This document shows, piece after piece, positions 1 through 7,293 of a stretch of DNA of 52,218 nt (positions within the stretch are counted from its first letter, which is position 1; each line of letters starts with the position of its first letter). The DNA lies in NCBI RefSeq assembly GCF_018742245.1, contig NZ_CP036134.1, positions 1 to 52,218 of the forward strand. The letters run 5' to 3'. Position numbers and translations under genes: made by a program. The notes under the pieces are model-generated. The model saw nothing but the letters and a program-made list of their open reading frames with translations, was not told the DNA's origin and did no database searches. Origin of the DNA: Bacillus mycoides (GTDB taxonomy: Bacteria; Bacillota; Bacilli; Bacillales; Bacillaceae_G).

Positions 1-849
1 GTGAACTTCCATTCTGATAAATGCATGAACCATTCTTACGAAATAGGTGGTCAAAAATTCGTTAAACCTGTTCAAATGATTGAATTTAAAGGACAAGTTG
101 TTTGCCCCCGATGTGTTGTTGAGGAAAACGACAAAGTATTAAAAGAACAGGCGAACAATCATTACAAGAAAATCAAACGATCTAAGAAATTCAACATGCT
201 TATAAAGCACAGCATCATTAGTAACGAGGAAATACTCGAAGCTACGCTATCTAATTATAGAACGGAATGTAATGAGACTAGAACAAATAAAAAGCTCGTA
301 GAAGGCATTATAGAGAGTTTAAAAGAAGGAATGGTTAAAAACGTATTTATTGTAGGTGTACAGGGTGCAGGTAAAAGTCATTTAGCTTATTCGATTCTAA
401 AGGAATTAAGAAACCATTTCTATGAAATTTCAGATGGCGAGAAGGATAATGACGAACTACTCTATCAAAAAATGAAAAGCTGCTTGTATGTAGAGATTGA
501 ACAATTAATGCGACTTATCAAGGATTCCTTTAACAACAAAGATTCTAAGTATACAGAAGAATATTGCGTGGAGCTATTAACAAGCGTTGACTTCCTGGTA
601 CTTGATGATTTAGGCGCAGAGAGTGGATCTATGAACAGAACGGACGAAGCAAGCAACTTCATCCAACGTGTACTATACGCCGTGACAAACGGAAGACAAG
701 GGAAAGTAACTATCACAACAACTAACTTATCAAGTGGAGACATATTCAAGAAATATGACAAGAAGCTCGGTAGTCGGATTTTAAATAAAGCTGAAGCGAT
801 TGTATTTAAGGAAACGTCAGATAAACGTATTGAACATTTAGGATTCTAA
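1..849 (+). CDS. DnaC-like replicative helicase loader (gene crosses the window ends)
   Basis: AAA+ ATPase that loads the replicative helicase during lytic replication. Seen: Walker A GVQGAGKS (about residue 120 of the part at this end), Walker B FLVLDDLGAE, sensor-like TITTTNL, and an N-terminal Cys pair CPRC with an upstream Cys at residue 8, suggesting a small zinc site. The GTG at position 1 has no ribosome site. Reading across the right end of the window gives 16 more in-frame codons starting at an ATG at 52171, with AAGGAG ahead of it. The full protein would be 298 residues, the usual size of phage DnaC proteins. It overlaps the end of the DnaD-like gene, a common phage pair. Sure of the family; the joined start depends on the window being circular. 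Confidence 0.9.
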   Translation: MNFHSDKCMNHSYEIGGQKFVKPVQMIEFKGQVVCPRCVVEENDKVLKEQANNHYKKIKRSKKFNMLIKHSIISNEEILEATLSNYRTECNETRTNKKLVEGIIESLKEGMVKNVFIVGVQGAGKSHLAYSILKELRNHFYEISDGEKDNDELLYQKMKSCLYVEIEQLMRLIKDSFNNKDSKYTEEYCVELLTSVDFLVLDDLGAESGSMNRTDEASNFIQRVLYAVTNGRQGKVTITTTNLSSGDIFKKYDKKLGSRILNKAEAIVFKETSDKRIEHLGF

Positions 850-893
850 AAAGGATTACAGGAGAAAAGCATTACCGTTTAAAAAAACTTATC

Positions 894-916
894 AAATTTG
901 AATTTTATTAAGAAAG
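894..916 (+). repeat. Repeated 23-bp leader, second copy at 4849-4871
   Basis: The 23 bases at 894-916 recur at 4849-4871 with one mismatch. Each copy sits just upstream of the ribosome site of a small early gene (930 and 4883). The core AAATTTGAATTTT is AT-rich and could carry promoter or translation signals. Its role is unknown. Confidence 0.6.
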
Positions 917-929
917 AGGGAATCAAAGA

Positions 930-1178
930 ATGAAGTTTTGGGCGCTTGCTTATCAATATCAAGATGATGTTTTTTATGACTTTGCAATAGAAGAGACTAC
1001 TTTGGATTTAAGTGAGACTTGTTTCTTACCTACAAAAGAAGCAGCTGAAGATTTCATTAGTCAGCAATTAGATGATGAATACATTCCAGTAGAAATTGAA
1101 TTAGAGACACTTCAGAAAAACGGGATTTGGTCTTATACAAGAGGTCGAGTTGAACGTTGGGATGAGGATTTTGAATAA
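930..1178 (+). CDS. Hypothetical early protein, 82 aa, acidic
   Basis: Not recognised. An acidic protein (many Asp/Glu, ending RWDEDFE) with AGAGGG ahead of its ATG. It follows the helicase loader on the same strand and is probably an early gene. No membrane segment or zinc motif is visible. Confidence 0.7.
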   Translation: MKFWALAYQYQDDVFYDFAIEETTLDLSETCFLPTKEAAEDFISQQLDDEYIPVEIELETLQKNGIWSYTRGRVERWDEDFE

Positions 1179-1194
1179 AAGCGTTATTTGAATA
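1177..1194 (+). repeat. Identical 18-bp leader, second copy at 5054-5071
   Basis: AAAAGCGTTATTTGAATA occurs at 1177-1194 and again at 5054-5071, each followed closely by a G-rich ribosome site and an early gene (1210 and 5089, the methyltransferase). It resembles a second leader family, AATAGAAAGCGAGGTTA, at 6712, 6903 and 8001. These may be duplicated expression signals or sites where phage modules recombine. Confidence 0.6.
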
Positions 1195-1209
1195 TAAGGG
1201 GGAATTAAG

Positions 1210-1401
1210 ATGTGTGCATGTAACGGAACGGGAGTAATCAGAAACGATATAGGAACAGGGATGTATCAATTCGCATCATGTGTTTGCGAAGCAGCAAACA
1301 TTACACCTGAAGAAGTGGACAGGAGACGTCAGGTAGTCATTGAGAGATTAAAAGAAACGTATCGATTACAACAGTTAGAGAAAGCTGGAGAAGTAGCATG
1401 A
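1210..1401 (+). CDS. Small Cys-rich protein, 63 aa
   Basis: The N-terminus MCACNGTG and the later CVCEA give two Cys-x-Cys pairs, so a small zinc-binding fold like the DnaJ zinc finger is possible. The C-terminal half is a charged helix. An AGGGGG ribosome site precedes the ATG and the stop overlaps the next gene by four bases, so the two are translationally coupled. Function unknown. Confidence 0.65.
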   Translation: MCACNGTGVIRNDIGTGMYQFASCVCEAANITPEEVDRRRQVVIERLKETYRLQQLEKAGEVA

Positions 1402-1664
1402 AGCAATTAACACTGGAAGATGTTGTTGGGAGTTTTGATTACTCAGCAAAGAGCACCTCAGAGAAGTTTTTACAGCGTAACACAAGCGTCATAACGTACT
1501 CAGTAGAGTTTTACGATAAGGATGACAAATGGAAGCTTCGTTGGTTCGAAGCGAAGTCAGAGAGCGAAGCCGTGGGAATGGCTAAAGATAAATACGGACG
1601 GATTCAAATTATCAATACTTATATATCGGATAGGACGTTAGCTGAAATCATGGAGTTAGATTAG
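1398..1664 (+). CDS. Hypothetical early protein, 88 aa
   Basis: Not recognised. It overlaps the end of the Cys-rich gene by four bases (ATGA), and the next gene's ribosome site lies at its stop codon. The composition (Trp-rich centre KWKLRWFEAKSE, then a helix) suggests a compact alpha/beta fold. Confidence 0.65.
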   Translation: MKQLTLEDVVGSFDYSAKSTSEKFLQRNTSVITYSVEFYDKDDKWKLRWFEAKSESEAVGMAKDKYGRIQIINTYISDRTLAEIMELD

Positions 1665-1677
1665 GAGGGGAATGGGG

Positions 1678-2139
1678 ATGGAATACAATCCTGTGCCGAA
1701 TTGGGAAGATTACGAGTTAGCTGAAAAGAACGGTATCAAGAGAGCCACGGTTGACCAAAGAATCAATATTCAAGGATGGGATAAAGAGGAAGCGATTACC
1801 AAGCCATTGTTTGTAAGTTTGAAAGAAAAGTATGCAAAAGAATGGGAGATAGCGCAGCAAAACGAAATCCCATATATCAATTTCTTCAACAGAATCAGGC
1901 GTTACAAATGGGACCCGATGGAAGCAGCGACAACACCGATCTTAACACCAGGTGAATGTTCCCTAAGAGCGCACTGTAAAACGGACATTATAAAGCCAGT
2001 TCAGTATGATATAGCACTTAAAAATGGGATAGGGAAACAAACGTTAAGAACGAGAGTATTTGTACTTAAATGGGATATAGAACGTGCTATAACGACTCCT
2101 CCAAACGTAAAACATCGAGCTAAGAAGGCGGTGGTATAA
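1678..2139 (+). CDS. HTH-like repeat protein A (three repeats)
   Basis: First of three consecutive genes made of the same roughly 38-48 residue repeat: a helix, then NGI, about ten residues later an R followed by G/K-W-D, and an ending like A-x-TTP. Three copies are visible here, near residues 10-42, 57-90 and 108-143. The A..NGI...T...R spacing resembles a helix-turn-helix, so DNA binding is a reasonable inference. ATG 1678 is preferred over 1672 because AGGAGG at 1663-1668 is then nine bases away. What the repeats bind is unknown. Confidence 0.75.
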   Translation: MEYNPVPNWEDYELAEKNGIKRATVDQRINIQGWDKEEAITKPLFVSLKEKYAKEWEIAQQNEIPYINFFNRIRRYKWDPMEAATTPILTPGECSLRAHCKTDIIKPVQYDIALKNGIGKQTLRTRVFVLKWDIERAITTPPNVKHRAKKAVV

Positions 2140-2592
2140 ATGACTTTAAATCGTTGGTTAACTGATGAGGAACGATCAATTGCTAGGAAGAACGGAATTA
2201 ATTATCACACATTATATCGCAGGGTTTACCGATTAGGATGGGATATTAAAGAAGCAATGACGGCCCAGCCGGGAACAGTAAATCATGGATACGAAAGAAA
2301 ATATTCAAAATGGATTAAAAAAGCTAAAGAAAACGGGATAAATATTAGTACTTTTTATAGCAGAATAAACCTTCTTGGTTGGGAATGTGAAGAGGCGGCT
2401 ACTAGGCCAGCAAATGAATTGAAATCCGATAGAAAATATTGGCTGGATATTGCGGAAGAAAATGGGATTGGTTACCGAACGTTTATGTCGAGGGTTAATA
2501 CTCATGGATGGGATTTAGAAAAAGCGGCGACAACACCGCCAATCAATACAGGTAGACGTTGTTCAGTAAAAATTAAGGAGGAAGTGTTGTGA
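2140..2592 (+). CDS. HTH-like repeat protein B (three repeats)
   Basis: Second member of the tandem family, starting directly after the stop of protein A. Three repeats are visible: ARKNGINYHTL..RLGWDIKEA, AKENGINISTF..LLGWECEEA and AEENGIGYRTF..THGWDLEKA, the last ending in TTPP. The repeats are closer to each other than to other genes here, suggesting growth by internal duplication. No catalytic motif is visible. A putative DNA-binding protein. Confidence 0.75.
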   Translation: MTLNRWLTDEERSIARKNGINYHTLYRRVYRLGWDIKEAMTAQPGTVNHGYERKYSKWIKKAKENGINISTFYSRINLLGWECEEAATRPANELKSDRKYWLDIAEENGIGYRTFMSRVNTHGWDLEKAATTPPINTGRRCSVKIKEEVL

Positions 2593-3008
2593 AGTATTAC
2601 GGCCCTGTTATTACTGATGAAGATTACGAGAAGGCATCTAAGAACGGCATTAGCAAAATGAATGTGTATTTACGAGTTAATAAGCGTGGATGGGAGATTG
2701 AACGTGCTATAACGGTACCAGTTAGAAAGAAAAAATATGGGATAGGAATAAACGCTGGAATAAAAAAACTAGCGGAACAAAATGGAATTAGCCATACAAC
2801 ATTATATAAAAGGCTTAAAAGTGGTATGGACCCTTTTGAAGCAGTAACAACACCAAAAAAACACAAACAATGGGAATCTTTAATAAAAATAGCTAAGGGA
2901 AACGGGATTAGCACATCTTCGTTTTACGCAAGGATGGATAAAGGTATGGATCCATACGAAGCGGCAACAAAACCACCGCGTAAATATAAGAAGAAACAAA
3001 TCAGTTAG
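2589..3008 (+). CDS. HTH-like repeat protein C (three repeats)
   Basis: Third member of the family; GTG start with AAGGAGG at 2575-2581 and a four-base overlap with protein B. Its first repeat keeps GWEIERA. The second and third change the turn to GMDPFEA and GMDPYEA while keeping NGIS and TTP/TKPP, so they form a sub-type. Together the three genes carry nine repeats in about 1.3 kb. The C-terminus is Lys-rich, consistent with nucleic acid binding. Confidence 0.75.
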   Translation: MKYYGPVITDEDYEKASKNGISKMNVYLRVNKRGWEIERAITVPVRKKKYGIGINAGIKKLAEQNGISHTTLYKRLKSGMDPFEAVTTPKKHKQWESLIKIAKGNGISTSSFYARMDKGMDPYEAATKPPRKYKKKQIS

Positions 3009-3021
3009 GAGAGGACAAGCC

Positions 3022-3219
3022 GTGACAAGCAAAGAGAGAGCTATATTAAGAGGTTTCTGGACTCATAAACAGACAGGTGAGCATATCGCTATAACGCGTG
3101 TAACGATGGCTAGCGAAGTGTATTTTTACAAGGTGGATTCGCTCGGACATGAAGCAGGACCGCAAGAAATTATGTTGATTCGTGATCTGAAGGAAGAATA
3201 TGTGAAGGGCATGAGATAG
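3022..3219 (+). CDS. Hypothetical early protein, 65 aa
   Basis: GTG start with AGGAGAGG upstream, directly after repeat protein C. Not recognised; predicted small beta-rich protein (EHIAITRVTMASEVYFYKV). It is probably in one early transcript with its neighbours. Confidence 0.6.
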   Translation: MTSKERAILRGFWTHKQTGEHIAITRVTMASEVYFYKVDSLGHEAGPQEIMLIRDLKEEYVKGMR

Positions 3220-3223
3220 GTAA

Positions 3224-3367
3224 ATGGACAGGAAACAAATCTACATCGACGTTCTATTACATAAAGGGATCTATAAGGAAGAAGATACAGGACGACAACT
3301 TTGGGAAATGGATGAAGAAGAGTTATTCGAATTGATAAAAGGAGATGGGGAGAATGAGAGAGGTTAA
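3224..3367 (+). CDS. FbpA-like small protein, 47 aa
   Basis: A short gene with the pattern IYIDVLLHKGIYKEED..GRQLWEM...ELFELI, which resembles the Fur-regulated basic protein A (FbpA) family of small Bacillus proteins found on chromosomes and phages. The ATG is four bases after the previous stop with only a weak ribosome site, and the end overlaps the next gene. Family call from memory; the role in a phage is unknown. Confidence 0.6.
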   Translation: MDRKQIYIDVLLHKGIYKEEDTGRQLWEMDEEELFELIKGDGENERG

Positions 3368-3893
3368 GTTTCGTGGAATGCCGATTGAGGATTACGGTGA
3401 TACAAAGTGGTTTTATGGGAATGCGATTGTAAATTATGACGATAAATTAGCTTACATCGAGGAATCCGGTCAAGGGTTTGTACCAGTTAAATGGGGAACG
3501 GTTAGTCAGTACACAGGGATAAAGGATTCGAAAGGTAACGAAATTTATGAAGGTGACATAGTTCATGTTTGGGAGCAAGATTCGTTTGTTCCAAACCGCG
3601 ATTCAGGTGGAGGTATCATCGATTACGACTGCGTAGATGGGTTTTCTCAGTTAGGCGTAGTTAGTTTTAAGGGAGCTTGGTACACATATGAAACGAAACA
3701 ACACTTAGAAGGTCGGGAAGAACAAATATATGCTCCATTAGATTTCACTAACGATTTGTTTGTTGTAGGAAATATTTATGAGAATGCAGATCTAATACAA
3801 GGAGGAAACACAATGAAATATACACAGCATGGCACGTTTGAAGTAACTCAACTATTAGCAGAAGCGAAGGAGAATGAAGAGAATGGCAACTAA
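3354..3893 (+). CDS. YopX-family phage protein
   Basis: The opening MREVKFRGMP, later QYTGIKDSKGNEIYEGDIV and LFVVGNIYEN are hallmarks of the YopX family, common in Firmicutes phages and of unknown molecular function. ATG 3354 is chosen over 3345 because AAAGGAG at 3338-3344 is nine bases away. About 179 residues, slightly longer than usual, with a C-terminal extension (NTMKYTQHGTFEVTQ) that overlaps the next gene. Confidence 0.85.
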   Translation: MREVKFRGMPIEDYGDTKWFYGNAIVNYDDKLAYIEESGQGFVPVKWGTVSQYTGIKDSKGNEIYEGDIVHVWEQDSFVPNRDSGGGIIDYDCVDGFSQLGVVSFKGAWYTYETKQHLEGREEQIYAPLDFTNDLFVVGNIYENADLIQGGNTMKYTQHGTFEVTQLLAEAKENEENGN

Positions 3894-4146
3894 GATCGTT
3901 ATATACACTGGAAATTCTTGTCCAAAATGCAAGAGAGCAAAGGAAATGTTAGAGAACTGTCCGGTTGAGGTTGAAATTATTGAAAGGAATATTGATGAAA
4001 GTGAAGACGCTAGAGATTATTTAGTTTCAATAATTGAATCTAATACGCTGCCGACATTAGTGTTTGTTGAAAATAATGAGGATAAACATACTTTTAGAGG
4101 GTTTGATGAAAACATTGGCGAGATTATGGAAGCGTTAGGGCTATAG
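3883..4146 (+). CDS. Glutaredoxin/NrdH-like thiol-disulfide protein
   Basis: An 87-residue thioredoxin fold with active site CPKC near the N-terminus (TGNSCPKCKRAKEML), a cis-Pro region NTLPTLVFV and a C-terminal GFDEN..I segment, as in glutaredoxins. Likely passes electrons, perhaps to ribonucleotide reductase, in the infected cell. The start at 3883 follows AAGGAG; the gene overlaps the end of the YopX gene. Confidence 0.85.
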   Translation: MATKIVIYTGNSCPKCKRAKEMLENCPVEVEIIERNIDESEDARDYLVSIIESNTLPTLVFVENNEDKHTFRGFDENIGEIMEALGL

Positions 4147-4156
4147 GAGGGATTAT

Positions 4157-4324
4157 GTGAAAAAAGAAACCAAAATACAGCTGGAAGGTGAGCTCGCAGT
4201 AGTGGAAAACGAGATTCGTAAGATGGAATATCACTTGGTGGGATTGGATAACGAGAAACGGAAGACGAAGCTTTCATTGGAAGTGTTGAAGAAACAGAAA
4301 GAGAAATTGAAAAGTTACTTATAA
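4157..4324 (+). CDS. Small coiled-coil protein, 55 aa
   Basis: GTG start six bases after AGGAGG at 4145-4150. The protein is almost entirely charged heptad-like helix (EGELAVVENEIRKMEYHL, then a Lys-rich helix) and likely forms a coiled-coil dimer. A similar Lys/Glu coiled-coil gene occurs at 49370. Function unknown. Confidence 0.65.
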   Translation: MKKETKIQLEGELAVVENEIRKMEYHLVGLDNEKRKTKLSLEVLKKQKEKLKSYL

Positions 4325-4337
4325 GGAGTGGAATGGA

Positions 4338-4844
4338 ATGATTAACTTACAAAAGTTATTTGAAATACAAAAGGCGTTGGATGAACGAATTGTTAAGGAG
4401 AATAATATCACGCATGATCGGTTTGATAACCTTGTTTTGGCTTTATTGGATGAGGTTGGTGAATGTGCAAAAGAAACAAGATGTTTCAAAGATTGGAGTA
4501 AGAAAGGGCCATCACCGCGCGAAGTGATACTTGAGGAGTATGTGGACGGTGTGCATTTCGTTTTGTCGTTAGGCTTGTTAAAAGGTTACGATAAAGAACA
4601 TTTACCTTATTTGCATGAACACAATATAAAAGTTTATACAGGAAATAATTTAACAGCACAGTTTTTAGAAATTTACGTGTCTGTTTCTAAATTCGCTTAT
4701 GGACCCGAATTCGAGAATTATGAGGAAGTATTCTTACAATATTTAGGTTTAGGAAGATTGCTAGGTTTCACTGATAAAGAAATTGAAGTGGCATACATGG
4801 AAAAGAATGAAGTGAACCATCAACGCCAGAAAATCGGATATTAA
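4338..4844 (+). CDS. Dimeric dUTPase (dUTPase_2 / MazG-like fold)
   Basis: All-alpha dUTP diphosphatase that turns dUTP into dUMP, keeping uracil out of phage DNA. Seen: LLDEVGECAKETRCFKDWS with the EVGE metal-binding motif near residue 40, then ILEEYVDGVHFVLSLGL with the E..D pair near residue 70, both typical of dimeric dUTPases. 168 residues matches the family. Strong AAGGAG ribosome site. Confidence 0.88.
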   Translation: MINLQKLFEIQKALDERIVKENNITHDRFDNLVLALLDEVGECAKETRCFKDWSKKGPSPREVILEEYVDGVHFVLSLGLLKGYDKEHLPYLHEHNIKVYTGNNLTAQFLEIYVSVSKFAYGPEFENYEEVFLQYLGLGRLLGFTDKEIEVAYMEKNEVNHQRQKIGY

Positions 4845-4882
4845 GACCAAATTTGAATTTTGTTAAGAAAGGATGAATGAAA

Positions 4883-5044
4883 ATGACTAAAGAGGAATTG
4901 TTAATTGCTTTAGAAGAGTATGACGACAACGAAACAATTAAAATAGCACATTACGGACTACAGGGGGTTATCACTGATTTATTTGATATTGATATTGTTG
5001 GTGATTATACAGACGATGAAGAACCGTATGTACTGTTGGGTTAA
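4883..5044 (+). CDS. Hypothetical acidic early protein, 53 aa
   Basis: Follows the second copy of the 23-bp leader repeat and has GAAAGG before its ATG. Strongly acidic (ends DYTDDEEPYVLLG). Not recognised. Acidic mini-proteins in phage early regions are sometimes DNA mimics, but nothing specific supports that here. Confidence 0.55.
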   Translation: MTKEELLIALEEYDDNETIKIAHYGLQGVITDLFDIDIVGDYTDDEEPYVLLG

Positions 5045-5088
5045 AAACTAAACAAAAGCGTTATTTGAATAGAAAAGGGGAATAGGAA

Positions 5089-5844
5089 ATGAAAATGTTA
5101 GATCTATGTTCGGGAATTGCAGGAATAAGTATGGCAGCAGATTGGGTTGGAATTGAAACAGCAGCCTTTTGCGAAATAGAAGAGTTCAATCAGAAGGTAC
5201 TTAGAAAGAACTATCCTAACATTCCTATTTTCCCGGATTTATATAAACTTACGAAACAATCATTAATAGATGGAGGTGTTGACGTTGATTCAATTGGAGT
5301 TATTTCCGCAGGATATCCCTGTCAGGGAGAAAGTCTTGTTGGTAAGCGAAGAGGTGCAGAAGACGAAAGATGGTTGTGGCCAGAAGTCTTCCGACTCATT
5401 AGAGAACTCGGACCCACTTGGTTCGTTGGAGAAAATGTTGCTGGACACGTCTCAATGGGCTTGGACACCGTGCTCACCGACTTGGAAGAAGAAAACTACT
5501 CGACAAGGACGTTCGTATTACCGGCTGTCAGTGTCGGCTCGCCACATCAAAGATACCGGACATTTATTGTTGGCCACTCCAACGACAAGTCAAAATTACA
5601 AGCCGATCCGAGAGTTGTGCCCTTCAGAAGCAAACGGCAGCCACGGGAAAACGTTGCCGGGATCAATCGGGGAACACTTTCCAGAACATATTGGGAAGAA
5701 AATCAACCCGCAATTTGTGGAATGGATGATGGGACTGCCACAAGATTGGACGAAGATAGATTGAGATTTCTGGGCAATGCCGTCGTGCCTCAGCAAATTT
5801 ATCCGATATTTGAAGCAATAGCAAAGATTGAAGGTTTATTATAA
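5089..5844 (+). CDS. C5 cytosine DNA methyltransferase
   Basis: Transfers a methyl group from S-adenosylmethionine to C5 of cytosine in DNA, probably protecting phage DNA from host restriction. Motif I DLCSGIAGIS, motif IV GYPCQGES with the catalytic Cys, motif VI GENV, motif VIII SPHQRYRTFIV and motif X LGNAVVPQ are all present and in order. At 251 residues it is short; the target-recognition region is small. A second reading frame inside it (5285-5764) also looks like a conserved phage protein. No partner restriction enzyme is adjacent, so it is an orphan enzyme. Confidence 0.93.
   Translation: MKMLDLCSGIAGISMAADWVGIETAAFCEIEEFNQKVLRKNYPNIPIFPDLYKLTKQSLIDGGVDVDSIGVISAGYPCQGESLVGKRRGAEDERWLWPEVFRLIRELGPTWFVGENVAGHVSMGLDTVLTDLEEENYSTRTFVLPAVSVGSPHQRYRTFIVGHSNDKSKLQADPRVVPFRSKRQPRENVAGINRGTLSRTYWEENQPAICGMDDGTATRLDEDRLRFLGNAVVPQQIYPIFEAIAKIEGLL
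5285..5764 (+). CDS. Overprinted gene inside the methyltransferase, 159 aa
   Basis: A second open frame lies wholly within the methyltransferase gene. It has its own ribosome site GGAGGTG at 5272-5278, six bases before a TTG at 5285. Its product contains SLENSDPLGS, CSPTWKKKTTRQGR, HLLLATPTTSQ, CPSEANGSHGK and NPQFVEWMMGLPQDW. From memory, these match a conserved protein found in many phages beside or overlapping C5 methyltransferases. The function is unknown. The second frame could be chance conservation, but the family-like motifs and ribosome site argue for a real gene. Confidence 0.6.
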   Translation: MIQLELFPQDIPVREKVLLVSEEVQKTKDGCGQKSSDSLENSDPLGSLEKMLLDTSQWAWTPCSPTWKKKTTRQGRSYYRLSVSARHIKDTGHLLLATPTTSQNYKPIRELCPSEANGSHGKTLPGSIGEHFPEHIGKKINPQFVEWMMGLPQDWTKID

Positions 5845-5873
5845 AAAACATTTTGTAGAAAAGGGGAATGGAT

Positions 5874-6062
5874 ATGAGCACTTTAAAGGGCGCTTATTGG
5901 GATAGATTAAATAAGATATCTCACAAGGAAGGTAATAATGAATTAATTGAGCTTATGGATAGTGTTGAAAAATCTGTTGATGCAGAAATCATTAAACAAA
6001 TCAAGGAAGGGAAACTTTATACAGCGATTGCAGAATGCAAAAGAGCAGCTAGCAAAAGCTAA
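5874..6062 (+). CDS. Hypothetical helical protein, 62 aa
   Basis: ATG 5874 is preferred over 5868 because AAAGGGG then sits about eight bases upstream. The protein is charged and helical (ELIELMDSVEKSVDAEII). Not recognised. The 90 bases after it hold only a possible nine-codon frame before the next gene. Confidence 0.6.
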   Translation: MSTLKGAYWDRLNKISHKEGNNELIELMDSVEKSVDAEIIKQIKEGKLYTAIAECKRAASKS

Positions 6063-6154
6063 CTGCTCGGTTCTCCAAGGGGGAACAAGGAGAAAATCTA
6101 ATGTCATATACAGTATTGACGGAATATTGAGTTTTATTCAGGGGGTAGAGGGAA

Positions 6155-6322
6155 ATGAAAGTAAAAGTAACGTTTGAATATGAGTTAGATGAAAATCAAA
6201 GGGAACAATTTGAAAACATAAAAGCAGATGAAGGTGAGTATGAAGCGTTCTACTTCTTAGAGGATTTAGTGAAACAAGAAATAAGGGTTGCTGAGGTTGT
6301 AGCAACGGAATATAAGGAGTGA
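6155..6322 (+). CDS. Hypothetical acidic protein, 55 aa
   Basis: ATG with AGAGGG upstream; its stop overlaps the ribosome site of the next gene. Begins with a beta-strand-like MKVKVTFEYEL, then acidic helix. Not recognised. Confidence 0.55.
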   Translation: MKVKVTFEYELDENQREQFENIKADEGEYEAFYFLEDLVKQEIRVAEVVATEYKE

Positions 6323-6326
6323 CTAG

Positions 6327-6509
6327 ATGATCATAACTTACTCAATCTTATGGTCATTAAGTTTAATGGTGTTCAGTGCAAGTGCACTAATACATGCTTG
6401 CGTTGAAACATCATGGAGAGTCGCTTGGTGGGCGATTGGTAGTTTCATAGTACTAGCTTTATCGAGTTATGGGATAGTGCGAATGTGTATTGAAGTTTCA
6501 GAAGGATGA
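6327..6509 (+). CDS. Small membrane protein, 60 aa, two TM segments
   Basis: Two hydrophobic stretches, about residues 5-24 (ILWSLSLMVFSASALI) and 31-52 (VAWWAIGSFIVLALSSYGIV), predict a hairpin inner-membrane protein. AAGGAG precedes the ATG. It lies far from the lysis genes, so an early membrane role such as superinfection exclusion is possible but unproven. Confidence 0.65.
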   Translation: MIITYSILWSLSLMVFSASALIHACVETSWRVAWWAIGSFIVLALSSYGIVRMCIEVSEG

Positions 6510-6536
6510 AGTACTGATCTATAAGGAGGAAGAAAT

Positions 6537-6704
6537 ATGAAAGATGTAAAGGTAACTCATTCTGGAGTAATGACAATTGTAGAGGTAGATGGTAATTACG
6601 TTACGTATAACAATCCAGAATCAAAGCATGTTGTAGAAAGTTTATTACTTATGTTAGATGATGCGGAAGCTATAAATTTAGAAATTGAAAACCAAACAAA
6701 ATAA
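6537..6704 (+). CDS. Hypothetical protein, 55 aa
   Basis: Strong AAGGAGG ribosome site. Beta-rich start (VTHSGVMTIVEVDGNYVTY) and acidic helical end. Its layout resembles the next two genes, and the three may be diverged paralogues, though identity is low. Confidence 0.6.
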   Translation: MKDVKVTHSGVMTIVEVDGNYVTYNNPESKHVVESLLLMLDDAEAINLEIENQTK

Positions 6705-6711
6705 TCTTTTT

Positions 6712-6728
6712 AATAGAAAGCGAGGTTA
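6712..6728 (+). repeat. 17-bp leader repeat, copies at 6903-6919 and 8001-8017
   Basis: AATAGAAAGCGAGGTTA occurs three times, identically, each 6 or so bases upstream of a start codon (6734, 6925, 8022). The GAGG inside is the likely ribosome site. Identity beyond the ribosome site suggests copying of whole gene-plus-leader cassettes. Confidence 0.7.
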
Positions 6729-6733
6729 AAAGA

Positions 6734-6907
6734 ATGGAAGATAACGTAAAGCTATTAGGTGACGATGGGATGTTAGGAATGGAGTTTAAAGGAAGTAAGG
6801 TTAACGTTTATAACGATGCAGGATACGTGATGGAGAGTATGACAACAAAGGAGCATGTTCAGGAAGTTATTGATTTTCTTGAAGAGTGCAAAGGACAAAT
6901 GGAATAG
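6734..6907 (+). CDS. Hypothetical protein, 57 aa
   Basis: Preceded by the leader AATAGAAAGCGAGGTTA (6712-6728), whose GAGG serves as ribosome site. Same plan as its neighbour: short beta part, then acidic helix (HVQEVIDFLEECKG). Its end overlaps the next copy of the leader. Confidence 0.6.
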   Translation: MEDNVKLLGDDGMLGMEFKGSKVNVYNDAGYVMESMTTKEHVQEVIDFLEECKGQME

Positions 6908-6924
6908 AAAGCGAGGTTAGGAGA

Positions 6925-7107
6925 ATGGGAGTGAAAAATATGATAACAATTACAAGTCTTCCAAATGGAACATCTAAGATTCATGGTGTAGATGAAAATG
7001 GAGATACCTGGTGCTTGAAATTCCATTCTAATAAAGAAATAGCGATACAAAGTGCGTTAGAGACAATGAAAACTTACGGTAGAAATGATGAAATTCTAAT
7101 TAAATAA
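6925..7107 (+). CDS. Hypothetical protein, 60 aa
   Basis: ATG 6925 is chosen by analogy with the other genes behind the AATAGAAAGCGAGGTTA leader; ATG 6940 with GGAGTG upstream is an alternative that would remove five residues. Beta-rich (TSKIHGVDENGDTWCLKF) then a helix. Not recognised. Confidence 0.55.
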   Translation: MGVKNMITITSLPNGTSKIHGVDENGDTWCLKFHSNKEIAIQSALETMKTYGRNDEILIK

Positions 7108-7141
7108 ATTTCAGTAAAAGTATTATTGGGAGGAAAACAGA

Positions 7142-7291
7142 ATGATCTATGTTGCTATCTGTAAAGAGTGCCAAGAAAAGCATGCTGACGTAATAGAAAA
7201 TAAACGCTCAAAGGGATGTTTCCAGCTTGTGAGAGAGGCTGATGAGATAAGTTACTGCTACTTTGACTATATGCATGAGGAGGAAGAGTAA
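7142..7291 (+). CDS. Small Cys-containing protein, 49 aa
   Basis: GGGAGG ribosome site. A CKEC pair near residues 7-10 and two more Cys (GCFQL, YCYF) could bind zinc. Acidic tail EEEE. It lies next to another zinc-ribbon-like gene at 7294. Function unknown. Confidence 0.6.
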   Translation: MIYVAICKECQEKHADVIENKRSKGCFQLVREADEISYCYFDYMHEEEE

Positions 7292-7293
7292 AG

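Noticed and set aside
6101..6130. A 9-codon frame after AAGGAG between 6062 and 6155
   Set aside because: Too short to support as a gene, though the ribosome site is good; it may be a leader peptide.
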